NCBI GenBank assembly: GCA_963802275.1
Contig: CAWDIB010000005.1
Span: 110,934 to 174,933, forward strand
Reading direction: 5' to 3'
Source of the DNA: CAZMZW01 sp963802275
GTDB lineage: Bacteria; Chloroflexota; Anaerolineae; Anaerolineales; Anaerolineaceae
DNA: 64,000 nucleotides
The notes beneath the pieces are model-generated. The model was not told where the DNA came from. It did not search any database and was given only the letters and a program-made list of their open reading frames with translations. Positions 29,069-36,122 of the stretch are shown here, piece after piece (position 1 is the stretch's first letter; each line of letters begins with the position of its first letter). The translations under genes were made by a program, and so were the position numbers.

Positions 29069-29569
29069 CTACTGGTATAAATATTCCATTTTGCTTTTAA
29101 ATAGCGCCACCTCAAAAACCACATCCGCCACTTCGGCAAAGAAATCACGGGTGGTGACTGCCAGCATATGCTCCCCGCTTAATTGGGTGACAAAACGGGT
29201 GGTGTTGCGGCGGATCTCAAAGCGGTTCTTGCTGGCCATGGCCGGTGTGATGTGAAAACCAAACCCCATGGGGGACAGTGGATAGTCCTCGATCTTTTTG
29301 GTTCCTGGCGGGAATGCCACCGCATAGGCAGTCACCGGTTTGATTTTCGGAAAGGTCAGCAGCCCCAGGGCGATGCGGTAATAGCCCGGCTGCAGGTTGG
29401 CCGGAAAGAACACCCAATTGTAGTGCGATTTCAACAGGTTGTACGGCCGCAGCTTCCCGCCGCCCCATAGCACCAGGTCGTATTGATCCTGGCAATAGGG
29501 GATATACTCTTCCACTGATTGTGGTTCAGGGATCGACAGCGGGAGGTCAGCATGGGAGGTGGGACACAT
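29069..29569 (-). CDS. Conserved-looking protein of unknown function
   Basis: 166 residues without signal peptide or membrane helix. The sequence is rich in aromatic and beta-strand residues: EEYIPYCQDQYDLVLWGGGK, SHYNWVFFPANLQPGYYRIA, GFGFHITPAMASKNRFEIR and EVADVVFEVALFKSKMEYLY. The balanced composition, ordinary codon use and terminator at its 3' end support a true gene. No family recognised. Confidence 0.55.
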   Translation of the reverse strand: MCPTSHADLPLSIPEPQSVEEYIPYCQDQYDLVLWGGGKLRPYNLLKSHYNWVFFPANLQPGYYRIALGLLTFPKIKPVTAYAVAFPPGTKKIEDYPLSPMGFGFHITPAMASKNRFEIRRNTTRFVTQLSGEHMLAVTTRDFFAEVADVVFEVALFKSKMEYLYQ

Positions 29570-29668
29570 ATTTGACTAAGTATAGCAACGAAATGTAAAT
29601 AACTTGAACCATTTCATCCTTTTTCACCAATTTTGGTTTTATAATCACTCTTTCCAATTTTCTATTAA

Positions 29669-31231
29669 ATGACTGCCATGCGGAAAATATTAGACAATCC
29701 CCTCTTTTTCCCTTTCCTGCTTGGGTTGTACTTCCCCCTTTCCATCATCAGCCAGAACCTGCGTGAGATCGACCTGCGTACCATCCCGCGCAGTCTGTTG
29801 GCGGTCGCACTGATTGTATTCGTGCTGTTCTTTTTGTTACGTCTGGCCTTGAAAAGCTGGCAAAAAAGTGCATTGCTCACCGCTCTGCTCGTTTTTGGTT
29901 TTTTCTTATACGGTCTTGCATACTCCCTCTTCAAGCAGCCGATCGTGCTGGGTGGACTGCTGGGCAGGCATCGGATTTTACTCCCGTTCTTTTTACTGCT
30001 CATGGCGGCCTGCGCCTGGCTGATCATCTGTAGCAAGTCCTCGTTCACGAGTATCATTGTCCTCTTGAATCTGCTGGGTATATCTCTTTGCCTGATGACA
30101 CTATTCAGCTTCGCCTCCTTTTGGTTGGGGCAAAAACCGCTGGCAGTTTCCCCTTCCATGACCAGCCAAACCAGCCCCGCCACCCAGTTGGCTGACCAGC
30201 CGTTGCCGGATGTGTATTTCATCATCCTGGATGCATACGACCGCCAGGATTACCTGGTCAAGAATTTTAGTTTCGATAATTCCGCTTTCATCGGCGAACT
30301 GCGCCGCATGGGCTTTTTCTTTGCTGATTGCAGCCGACCGAACTACGCCCATACCATCCTTTCGCTTTCCTCCACCCTCAACATGCAATACGTGCAGGAT
30401 TTCGACCCTGCCCATCTGAATGATTTCGGTCTTACCGATAAGCTGGTGCATAGCCGCGTGCGCAAACTGCTCGAATCCCGTGGCTACCACACCGTGACCT
30501 TCGCCAATGTCCATTGGGATTTTTCGGATGCGGATGTGTTTCTCGATTTCCCCAATCCCTTCTTTTCCCCTTTCCTGCAGCCCATCGAGGGCATGCTGCT
30601 CGAACAATCCATGCTGCGCGCCCTGACCGACCTGAGTCCTACCCTGCGCAATCTGATGGCTAACTTCCTCAACTCGCCGGTCCGGAACCACTATCAGCAG
30701 CAACTTTCCATCATCGACCGCCTGCCCGAGGCTATGCAGGTGGCAAGCCCCAAGTTCGTCTTTGTCCATATCGAAAAGCCACATGGTCCGTTTGTCTTTG
30801 ATCCGGATGGCAATCTGTTGCAGGAGGACGCCTATTACCGCGATGCCTTTTATTCCGCCATCAGCCGCGAATACTTTGAAAAGGGCTACACCCAGCAGAT
30901 CGAGTTCCTCAATAAACGCATGCTGCTTTTTCTTGCAGACCTGCTAAAGAATTCCAAAACACCCCCCATTGTCCTCCTGGCAGGTGACCATGGCCTGGGC
31001 GAAGAGAAGGACCTCGGCAGCCGGCTCAACAATCTGCTGGCGGTTTACTTTCCCGATCAGGATTATTCACTGTTAAATCAAAACATTACCCCGGTCAACA
31101 TCTTCCGCGCTGCGTTCAGCCAGTATTTAGGCGAACAGCTGCCCCTTCTTCCGGATAGAACCTACTATTCCGCCAAGGAATTTCGACTGGATTTTTCCGA
31201 GCATGCTGAAGAGATGCCAGCTTGTCAATGA
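29669..31231 (+). CDS. Membrane-anchored sulfatase/phosphoethanolamine-transferase-fold protein
   Basis: 520 residues. Four to five N-terminal helices (LLAVALIVFVLFFLLRLAL, LLTALLVFGFFLYGLAYSL, LLPFFLLLMAACAWLIICS and others) precede an extracytoplasmic alkaline-phosphatase-superfamily domain. Its metal-site elements are DVYFIILDAYDRQDYL (first Asp), NYAHTILSLSSTLNM (the nucleophile region, Thr or Ser), FVHIEKPHGPFVF and VLLAGDHGLGEE (late Asp-His). This resembles LtaS/EptA-like enzymes that move phospho-groups onto envelope polymers, but a hydrolase role is equally possible. No Cys-type sulfatase signature (CxPxR) is present, so a formylglycine sulfatase is unlikely. It stands alone between terminators. 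Confidence 0.72.
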   Translation: MTAMRKILDNPLFFPFLLGLYFPLSIISQNLREIDLRTIPRSLLAVALIVFVLFFLLRLALKSWQKSALLTALLVFGFFLYGLAYSLFKQPIVLGGLLGRHRILLPFFLLLMAACAWLIICSKSSFTSIIVLLNLLGISLCLMTLFSFASFWLGQKPLAVSPSMTSQTSPATQLADQPLPDVYFIILDAYDRQDYLVKNFSFDNSAFIGELRRMGFFFADCSRPNYAHTILSLSSTLNMQYVQDFDPAHLNDFGLTDKLVHSRVRKLLESRGYHTVTFANVHWDFSDADVFLDFPNPFFSPFLQPIEGMLLEQSMLRALTDLSPTLRNLMANFLNSPVRNHYQQQLSIIDRLPEAMQVASPKFVFVHIEKPHGPFVFDPDGNLLQEDAYYRDAFYSAISREYFEKGYTQQIEFLNKRMLLFLADLLKNSKTPPIVLLAGDHGLGEEKDLGSRLNNLLAVYFPDQDYSLLNQNITPVNIFRAAFSQYLGEQLPLLPDRTYYSAKEFRLDFSEHAEEMPACQ

Positions 31232-31342
31232 TCAATGATTTCAGTCAGGGATTTGGATGAGAGTTAAGACGCTTTTTTTCGCAACCATATTGCAGGTTTT
31301 TATGGCGACTTTGCATCTGTTTCATCCCGGGGATTTTTTAAA

Positions 31343-31897
31343 ATGTCCCTGACATCCCAACGTAAAGCCATCCTGGTCAACGGACCACCCGCCTCGGGCA
31401 AGACCACCATCGCCGAAGCCCTGGCAGCGCACTTCCGTCTGCCCATCCTGGCACGGGATGCCGTCCAGGAGGCGCTCTATGACACCCTTGGCACGGGCGA
31501 CCGCGAGTACAACCGCCTCCTCGGACGGGCGGGCGTGGCGGTCATCTGGCGCATGCTGCAGCAATTCCCGCCGGATGCGGTCGTCATCATTGATACCTGG
31601 TGCCGCTACCCGCCCTTCGACTGGCTGACCGATGGCCTCAAGTCCGCCGGAATCACCCGCTTCGTTGAGATCTTTTGTTGGGCGCAGGGAGAGGTCCTGG
31701 CACAGCGCTACCTCAGCCGCGTCGGTCTGCGCCATCCTGGCCACCCCGGCCAGGAACTGGCACCCGAGTTGATTGAAGTGGCAAAAAAAGCCAAACCCAC
31801 CGGCCTGGCAGAGGCATTCTTTGTGGACACTTCCCAAGTCGCAAGTATCAGCCATGCTGAGATCATCCTATGGGTGCAGGAACGGTTGTTCAAATAA
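31343..31897 (+). CDS. P-loop kinase-like ATPase
   Basis: 184 residues with a Walker A motif GPPASGKTT (residues 14-22), an early acidic LARDAVQEALYD, VVIIDTWCRYPPFDW as probable Walker B region, and LAQRYLSRVGLRHPGH as an Arg-rich lid. The size and lid resemble small-molecule kinases of the AAA_33/zeta-toxin-like group; no antitoxin-like gene is adjacent, so a toxin role is not supported. It is followed by a strong symmetrical terminator. Confidence 0.75.
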   Translation: MSLTSQRKAILVNGPPASGKTTIAEALAAHFRLPILARDAVQEALYDTLGTGDREYNRLLGRAGVAVIWRMLQQFPPDAVVIIDTWCRYPPFDWLTDGLKSAGITRFVEIFCWAQGEVLAQRYLSRVGLRHPGHPGQELAPELIEVAKKAKPTGLAEAFFVDTSQVASISHAEIILWVQERLFK

Positions 31898-31918
31898 ATT
31901 GCAGTTAATCAGCTTAAT

Positions 31919-31960
31919 AAATCATCCCCCGTTTTGGTTTTAAAACAGGGGATGATTTGT
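31919..31960 (+). terminator. Symmetrical intrinsic terminator
   Basis: AAATCATCCCC pairs with GGGGATGATTT across an 18-base spacer that itself contains GTTTT/AAAAC. Short T-rich tail. It lies between convergent genes and may serve both. Confidence 0.7.
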
Positions 31961-31980
31961 TTCAGTATATGAAGAAATAA

Positions 31981-32685
31981 TTAGGGTTTGGCTTTGACGA
32001 GTATGTCATCCAACTCGAACGAGACCTGCACGCCCTCACCGCCCCAGATTTGCCAGGAAATGTCCATTTTGCTCGAATTATCTGCCTCATAAGTGAACAG
32101 TGGTTCCTCGTTGACATAAAAGGTCATGTTCTTCCCCTCCACCAAAATGGTGATGGTATTCTCCTCATCCCAGATGATTTTGTTGTTCGCCCCTTTCTTT
32201 AGGTTCCCAATGTACACTTTGCTGGATCCCTGGTAGGTAAGGTAGTACGAACCGAAATTGCTGATGGTGAAGCTGTATCCATCCTTGTTCGTTCCGCGCA
32301 CGATCATCCCCCACACGGTGCTTTTGTATTTGGAGTTGATCTTTCCGGTCATGGATACCGCGTAATCCTTGGCATCCGCAAAATTCACAGAAATGGAAAA
32401 ACCCTTCTTGTATCCGCTGCTGTTCTTGGGATTGTATTCCAGTTTATACTTGCCTTCTTCGATCACCGCCTCCACCCCCAGCGTCAAATCCATGCCGGTC
32501 CACCATTTTTTCGTGGGGGCGTCGAAGGTCTCGCAAACTAGTGTTTTCCACTCATCATGCACCGGTGATGTCAGTTTGCAGGGCGTGGCGGTGGGCACTG
32601 GAGTGGTCGCCAGCAATTCCGTCCGAATGGGCGTAAACGCAGAGGCAATGAGCAGCACAAAGAACAAAATAATGACTTTTTTCAT
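31981..32685 (-). CDS. Secreted LamG/DUF1080-like domain protein
   Basis: 234 residues from ATG 32685, chosen because GAGAGG lies five bases upstream; an in-frame ATG four codons earlier is weaker. Signal peptide KVIILFFVLLIASAF without a lipobox Cys, then a Thr/Pro linker. The domain is a beta-sandwich of the concanavalin/DUF1080 type, indicated by CETFDAPTKKWWTG, GKYKLEYNPKN, GMIVRGTNKDGYSFTISN and EGKNMTFYVNEEPLFTYE. Such modules bind carbohydrate or act as glycan hydrolase partners; no catalytic residues can be assigned. Extracytoplasmic. Confidence 0.7.
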   Translation of the reverse strand: MKKVIILFFVLLIASAFTPIRTELLATTPVPTATPCKLTSPVHDEWKTLVCETFDAPTKKWWTGMDLTLGVEAVIEEGKYKLEYNPKNSSGYKKGFSISVNFADAKDYAVSMTGKINSKYKSTVWGMIVRGTNKDGYSFTISNFGSYYLTYQGSSKVYIGNLKKGANNKIIWDEENTITILVEGKNMTFYVNEEPLFTYEADNSSKMDISWQIWGGEGVQVSFELDDILVKAKP

Positions 32686-32962
32686 TTTTCCTCTCAATTA
32701 TTAAGAAAAATATTTCACGGCCAGCGCTTTGCTTGATGAAGAAAAATGGCGTAGGGTCAATGACCGCCTGGCACTCACTTCAATCACAGTGTTCACCTGT
32801 CTTCACTGGAATGAAGGAAAAAACGCAAAAAAATCTGGAAAACCTCCTTTTTCTCTCCTGCTATCATTATAGTGATTTTGAGGCACAATACAACCATCAA
32901 TCCGTCATTGTACAAATAGAATGGTTTAAAATTGGCTTTCATCTTATGCCTTTCGAGGGACC

Positions 32963-33886
32963 ATGCTGGAAAAATATTTATTACGGCCGCCCACAATTGA
33001 CCATTGCCAGGCAGTGTTTGATCTGATATTGCGCTGCGACCAGCGCGACGTGGGTTTTGCCGATTCCGACATCGAGGACCTGCAGCACGACTGGAACACC
33101 ATCAACCTGCATACGGATGCCTGGCTGGCTATTGACGCCAGTGGTCACCTGCGCGGTTACGCCGCCTGCGTGCCCTGGGATGACGGCATCCAGCTGATGA
33201 TCTATGATGATCCGGGCACCGAGGCCACCGACCTCTTCCAGGGTTTGCTGCTCTTCAGCAGTCAAAGGGCATCAGCCATCCTGCGGGAGATGAACGATCC
33301 ACTCAAACGCTCCATCCATTTATTCCTTTACGACCAGGCCAGCTTTCAGAATCGCATGGTGATGGAAGCGGGTTATTCCATTAAAAAATACATCTTCAAC
33401 ATGCACCGCGACCTGGACAACGACCTGCCAAAACCCGTCTTTCCTGAAGGCATCCGCATTCGCAATGCTGTCACCGGGCAGGATGAGACAGCCATTCACG
33501 CCTTCGTTCAGCAAGCCTTCGACTGGCGCGAAAGAACAGCGCAACCCTTCGAAGAATGGAAGGATTCCTTGATGCGCCCGGAGATCTTTGACGAAAAATT
33601 ATGGTTCATGGCTGAACAGGGAGGAGAACTCATCGGCACCTGCCTGTGCATGAAACGCACGACCATGGGCTGGATCCGTCAGTTGGCGGTTAAAAAGCCC
33701 TTGCGCAAACTGGGCATCGGCCGCGCGCTGCTGGAACACGCCTTTTTGGTCTTTAAAGACCTTGGCTTTCAAAAAGCCGGCCTGGCAGTGGAGAGTGAGA
33801 ACCCTAACGCGGTGCATTTTTATGAAACTGCCGGCATGTTCAAAGCCGTTCACCTGAACGAATACGTAAAAGAAATCCAAATTTAG
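32963..33886 (+). CDS. GNAT-family N-acetyltransferase, two-domain
   Basis: 307 residues. The N-terminal domain (LRPPTIDHCQAVFDLILRCD, GYAACVPWDDGIQLMIYDDP) is a degenerate GNAT fold. The C-terminal domain is complete, with acetyl-CoA loop IRQLAVKKPLRKLGIGRALL (Arg-x-x-Gly-x-Gly/Ala) and ESENPNAVHFYETAGM at the end. This tandem form resembles MshD-like acetyltransferases in layout, though no mycothiol genes are near. Cytosolic. The next gene starts 41 bases downstream, so they may be co-transcribed. Confidence 0.8.
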   Translation: MLEKYLLRPPTIDHCQAVFDLILRCDQRDVGFADSDIEDLQHDWNTINLHTDAWLAIDASGHLRGYAACVPWDDGIQLMIYDDPGTEATDLFQGLLLFSSQRASAILREMNDPLKRSIHLFLYDQASFQNRMVMEAGYSIKKYIFNMHRDLDNDLPKPVFPEGIRIRNAVTGQDETAIHAFVQQAFDWRERTAQPFEEWKDSLMRPEIFDEKLWFMAEQGGELIGTCLCMKRTTMGWIRQLAVKKPLRKLGIGRALLEHAFLVFKDLGFQKAGLAVESENPNAVHFYETAGMFKAVHLNEYVKEIQI

Positions 33887-33927
33887 CATTCAGCGTATAA
33901 GCATTGACAGGCAAAAAAGGAGGCACC

Positions 33928-34587
33928 ATGACACGCAAGGTCATTTCGTTGATTTTGGCGAGTTTTTTGGTTTTGGCGGCCTTTTTTTTCCTCACCGCTG
34001 GTACCCTGGCATACTGGGAAGCTTGGGTATACCTGTTCATCCTCTTTACCCCCATGACCGGGCTCTCGATCTACTTGCTGCGTCACGACCCGGCTCTGCT
34101 CGAGCGGCGTTTGCATTACAAGGAGAAGCGCGAACAGCAAAAGGGCATCATCGCCCTATCTTATCCCATCTTCTTGCTGGCCTTCCTTCTTCCTGGATTG
34201 GACAAGCGCTTCGGTTGGACCAATACGCCCATTGTCGCCATCATCATTGCCCAGATATTGGTCCTGGCCGGTTATGCCGTCGTAATCTGGGTTTTCCGTG
34301 AGAACAGCTACGCCTCGCGCATCATCGAGGTGCAATCGGGACAAAAAGTCATTGATACCGGTCCCTATGCCATCGTCCGCCATCCCATGTACTTCGGTGT
34401 TGGAATGCTTTATATCCTTTCACCCCTTGCATTGGGATCCTGGTTGGCTGTCATTCCCGCCCTGCCCCTGCTGATCATCTTGTTCTTGCGCATTCGCGAC
34501 GAAGAGGTTGCTCTGGCTCGCGATCTGCCCGGTTACACTGACTACATGCAAAAGGTGCACTACCGGCTAATCCCCGGCATCTGGTGA
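33928..34587 (+). CDS. Isoprenylcysteine-methyltransferase-like membrane protein (second copy)
   Basis: 219 residues from ATG 33928, which has AAAAAGGAGG just upstream. Helices: SLILASFLVLAAFFFLTAG, AWVYLFILFTPMTGLSIYLL, IIALSYPIFLLAFLLPGL and IVAIIIAQILVLAGYAVVIW. The cofactor region is IDTGPYAIVRHPMYFGVG, and it ends VHYRLIPGIW. It parallels the gene at 21923 but the two are clearly diverged, so this is an old duplication rather than a recent copy. A lipid or small-molecule methyltransferase role is inferred from the family. Confidence 0.8.
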   Translation: MTRKVISLILASFLVLAAFFFLTAGTLAYWEAWVYLFILFTPMTGLSIYLLRHDPALLERRLHYKEKREQQKGIIALSYPIFLLAFLLPGLDKRFGWTNTPIVAIIIAQILVLAGYAVVIWVFRENSYASRIIEVQSGQKVIDTGPYAIVRHPMYFGVGMLYILSPLALGSWLAVIPALPLLIILFLRIRDEEVALARDLPGYTDYMQKVHYRLIPGIW

Positions 34588-34608
34588 ATCTCATATCGAT
34601 CATTCAAT

Positions 34609-34638
34609 GAGTCCCTATGAATCGGGGCTCTTTTTTTG
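34609..34638 (+). terminator. Intrinsic terminator
   Basis: GAGTCCC and GGGGCTC pair (one G-T) around an 8-base loop and are followed by seven T residues, just after the methyltransferase-like gene. Confidence 0.8.
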
Positions 34639-34738
34639 GGTTTATTTGCATCCTTGGAATCAATTTTTGAAAAGATTTTGTTGTATAGTAATATTGTCCT
34701 TATAAAAAAACGGTTATGAGTTACCAAGGAGAATAAAA

Positions 34739-35797
34739 ATGAGACGAACTTTTCATTTCATGATAATTGCCGCCAGCGTACTGATAACCTTCAACTTTTT
34801 ACTAAGCGCGTGTTCTGTCACCATTGACCTTGGTGGTTCAAAACCTACTCCAACCCAATTCACCATGCCCACCGCCATTGATGCTTCCGCCGGGCAGGCA
34901 GCTCCTCTGTCGAATCAGCAGCAGCCTTCGTCTGGTATCCAGGTTTCCTCCAACCCACCAGGCGGACCTTTATCAATAGAGGGTTCAATTGAAGACGCCA
35001 ATTCCAGCAAACACGCTTCCGAAAAGCGGGTGCTCTCAGGCGATTCCTACCGCTCGAATTTTTACGAACGCCCCTTTACCGCCAACAGCATGGACTTCCT
35101 TCCCGATGTGGATATTCTTTTTGGTTATATCTCGACCGATCCGCAATATCTCTATTTCGTCATCGAACTGGCCGGCACCAATAAGGACACCGGTGCAATG
35201 GTCGCGGACTATGGCGTCGAGTTGGATACCGACAAGAATGGCCGCGGTGACTACTCCATCTGGGCGCGCAACCCAACAGACAGCAATTGGACTACCAATA
35301 ATGTCACCATCCTTCATGATGCCAACCGCACGGTTGGCGGCAAAGACCCGAATATTGCCGATGATCCCATCTTTCTGGGGGATGGCTATGAAACAGTCAT
35401 ACCCAATACCGGCCCAGAGCAAGCCTGGGTCAGGGTCTCACTGACAGAAGACAAGATCGTGCAAATTGCCGTCCCACGCAGCATCATCGGCAATCCCAGT
35501 GAGTTCCTGTGGGGTGTCTGGGCGGATAATGGACCCAAGAATCCCAATTTGTTTGACTATGACGACCACTTCACCTACAAGGATGCCGGCTCACCCATCA
35601 GCGGCAACCAGTATTACCCGCTTAAGCAAGTGGCAGCCATTGACAATACTTGCCGGCGTCCTTACGGATTCAATCCTGGCTACCGCATACCCAATATGTG
35701 CTGGTCGGCTACCCCTCTGGAGACACCGACCTGTAGATGTGTGCGTTGGATCTATACTGTCCGCCCGCCTATTTGTGCAGCCTGGAGATGTAGTTAG
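34739..35797 (+). CDS. Lipoprotein of unknown function
   Basis: 352 residues. AAGGAG precedes the ATG. Signal MIIAASVLITFNFLLSAC has lipobox LSAC, then a Thr/Pro/Gln linker (about residues 30-80). The body is a beta-rich domain with ISTDPQYLYFVIELAGTN, GVELDTDKNGRGDYSIWARN and VQIAVPRSIIGNPSEFLWGV, reminiscent of secreted CBM9-like or choice-of-anchor beta domains. The last 35 residues turn Trp/Cys/Arg-rich and unlike the rest, so a single-base indel near 35700 may have altered the natural C-terminus. Extracytoplasmic, ligand unknown. Confidence 0.65.
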   Translation: MRRTFHFMIIAASVLITFNFLLSACSVTIDLGGSKPTPTQFTMPTAIDASAGQAAPLSNQQQPSSGIQVSSNPPGGPLSIEGSIEDANSSKHASEKRVLSGDSYRSNFYERPFTANSMDFLPDVDILFGYISTDPQYLYFVIELAGTNKDTGAMVADYGVELDTDKNGRGDYSIWARNPTDSNWTTNNVTILHDANRTVGGKDPNIADDPIFLGDGYETVIPNTGPEQAWVRVSLTEDKIVQIAVPRSIIGNPSEFLWGVWADNGPKNPNLFDYDDHFTYKDAGSPISGNQYYPLKQVAAIDNTCRRPYGFNPGYRIPNMCWSATPLETPTCRCVRWIYTVRPPICAAWRCS

Positions 35798-35870
35798 CTA
35801 TGAAGCAAATCACTGATTAGCATAGGTGAATCGAAAAAATTTTCGCGACACTGGGCAAAGAAATACCATA

Positions 35871-35894
35871 AATACCCCACACGGGGTATTTTTT
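35871..35894 (+). terminator. Intrinsic terminator
   Basis: AATACCCC, loop ACAC (centre of the palindrome), GGGGTATT, then a T run. Perfect 8-bp stem. Confidence 0.88.
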
Positions 35895-35946
35895 ATAAAT
35901 ATGAAAGAGTATCTCTTCTTAACTAAGTATCCTTGCTCATGATGTT

Positions 35947-36117
35947 CTATTGTATGTTGTAGACCACCATTGACTGCAGCATGTCTTCGTATTCCTGCAG
36001 ATACTCCAGCCGCGAGGCGTCATTCACAAAACGGTAGCGCACCTGGAAGATCTTGCCGTGTGCGGCAAAAAAGGTCAGCACCGCCCGCACACCCTCATAA
36101 TATTTAACAAATAACAT
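35947..36117 (-). pseudogene. 3' fragment of a secreted or lipoprotein gene
   Basis: A 56-codon open stretch reads MLFVKYYEGVRAVLTFFAAH, then KIFQVRYRFVNDASRLEYL and QEYEDMLQSMVVYN. This matches the style of the C-terminal end of PsbP/LpqN-like secreted proteins ('x-G-x-x-F-x-x-x-Y-x-x-x-x-x-x-x-x-Y-x-x-x-F/M-x-x-M'). No start region, signal peptide or 5' portion exists upstream, where the P-type ATPase gene ends six bases away. It therefore looks like the leftover of a gene truncated by a rearrangement. Confidence 0.5.
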
Positions 36118-36122
36118 CTGAA

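Noticed and set aside
29669..31231. A formylglycine-dependent sulfatase
   Set aside because: The CxPxR/SxPxR activation signature is missing; the nucleophile region resembles phospho-transferases of the same superfamily.
31343..31897. Zeta-type toxin of a toxin-antitoxin pair
   Set aside because: No antitoxin-sized gene is adjacent and the protein resembles general P-loop kinases.
34660..34700. TTGAAA and TATAGT as a promoter for the lipoprotein at 34739
   Set aside because: The spacing is only 11 bases, too short for sigma-70 recognition.
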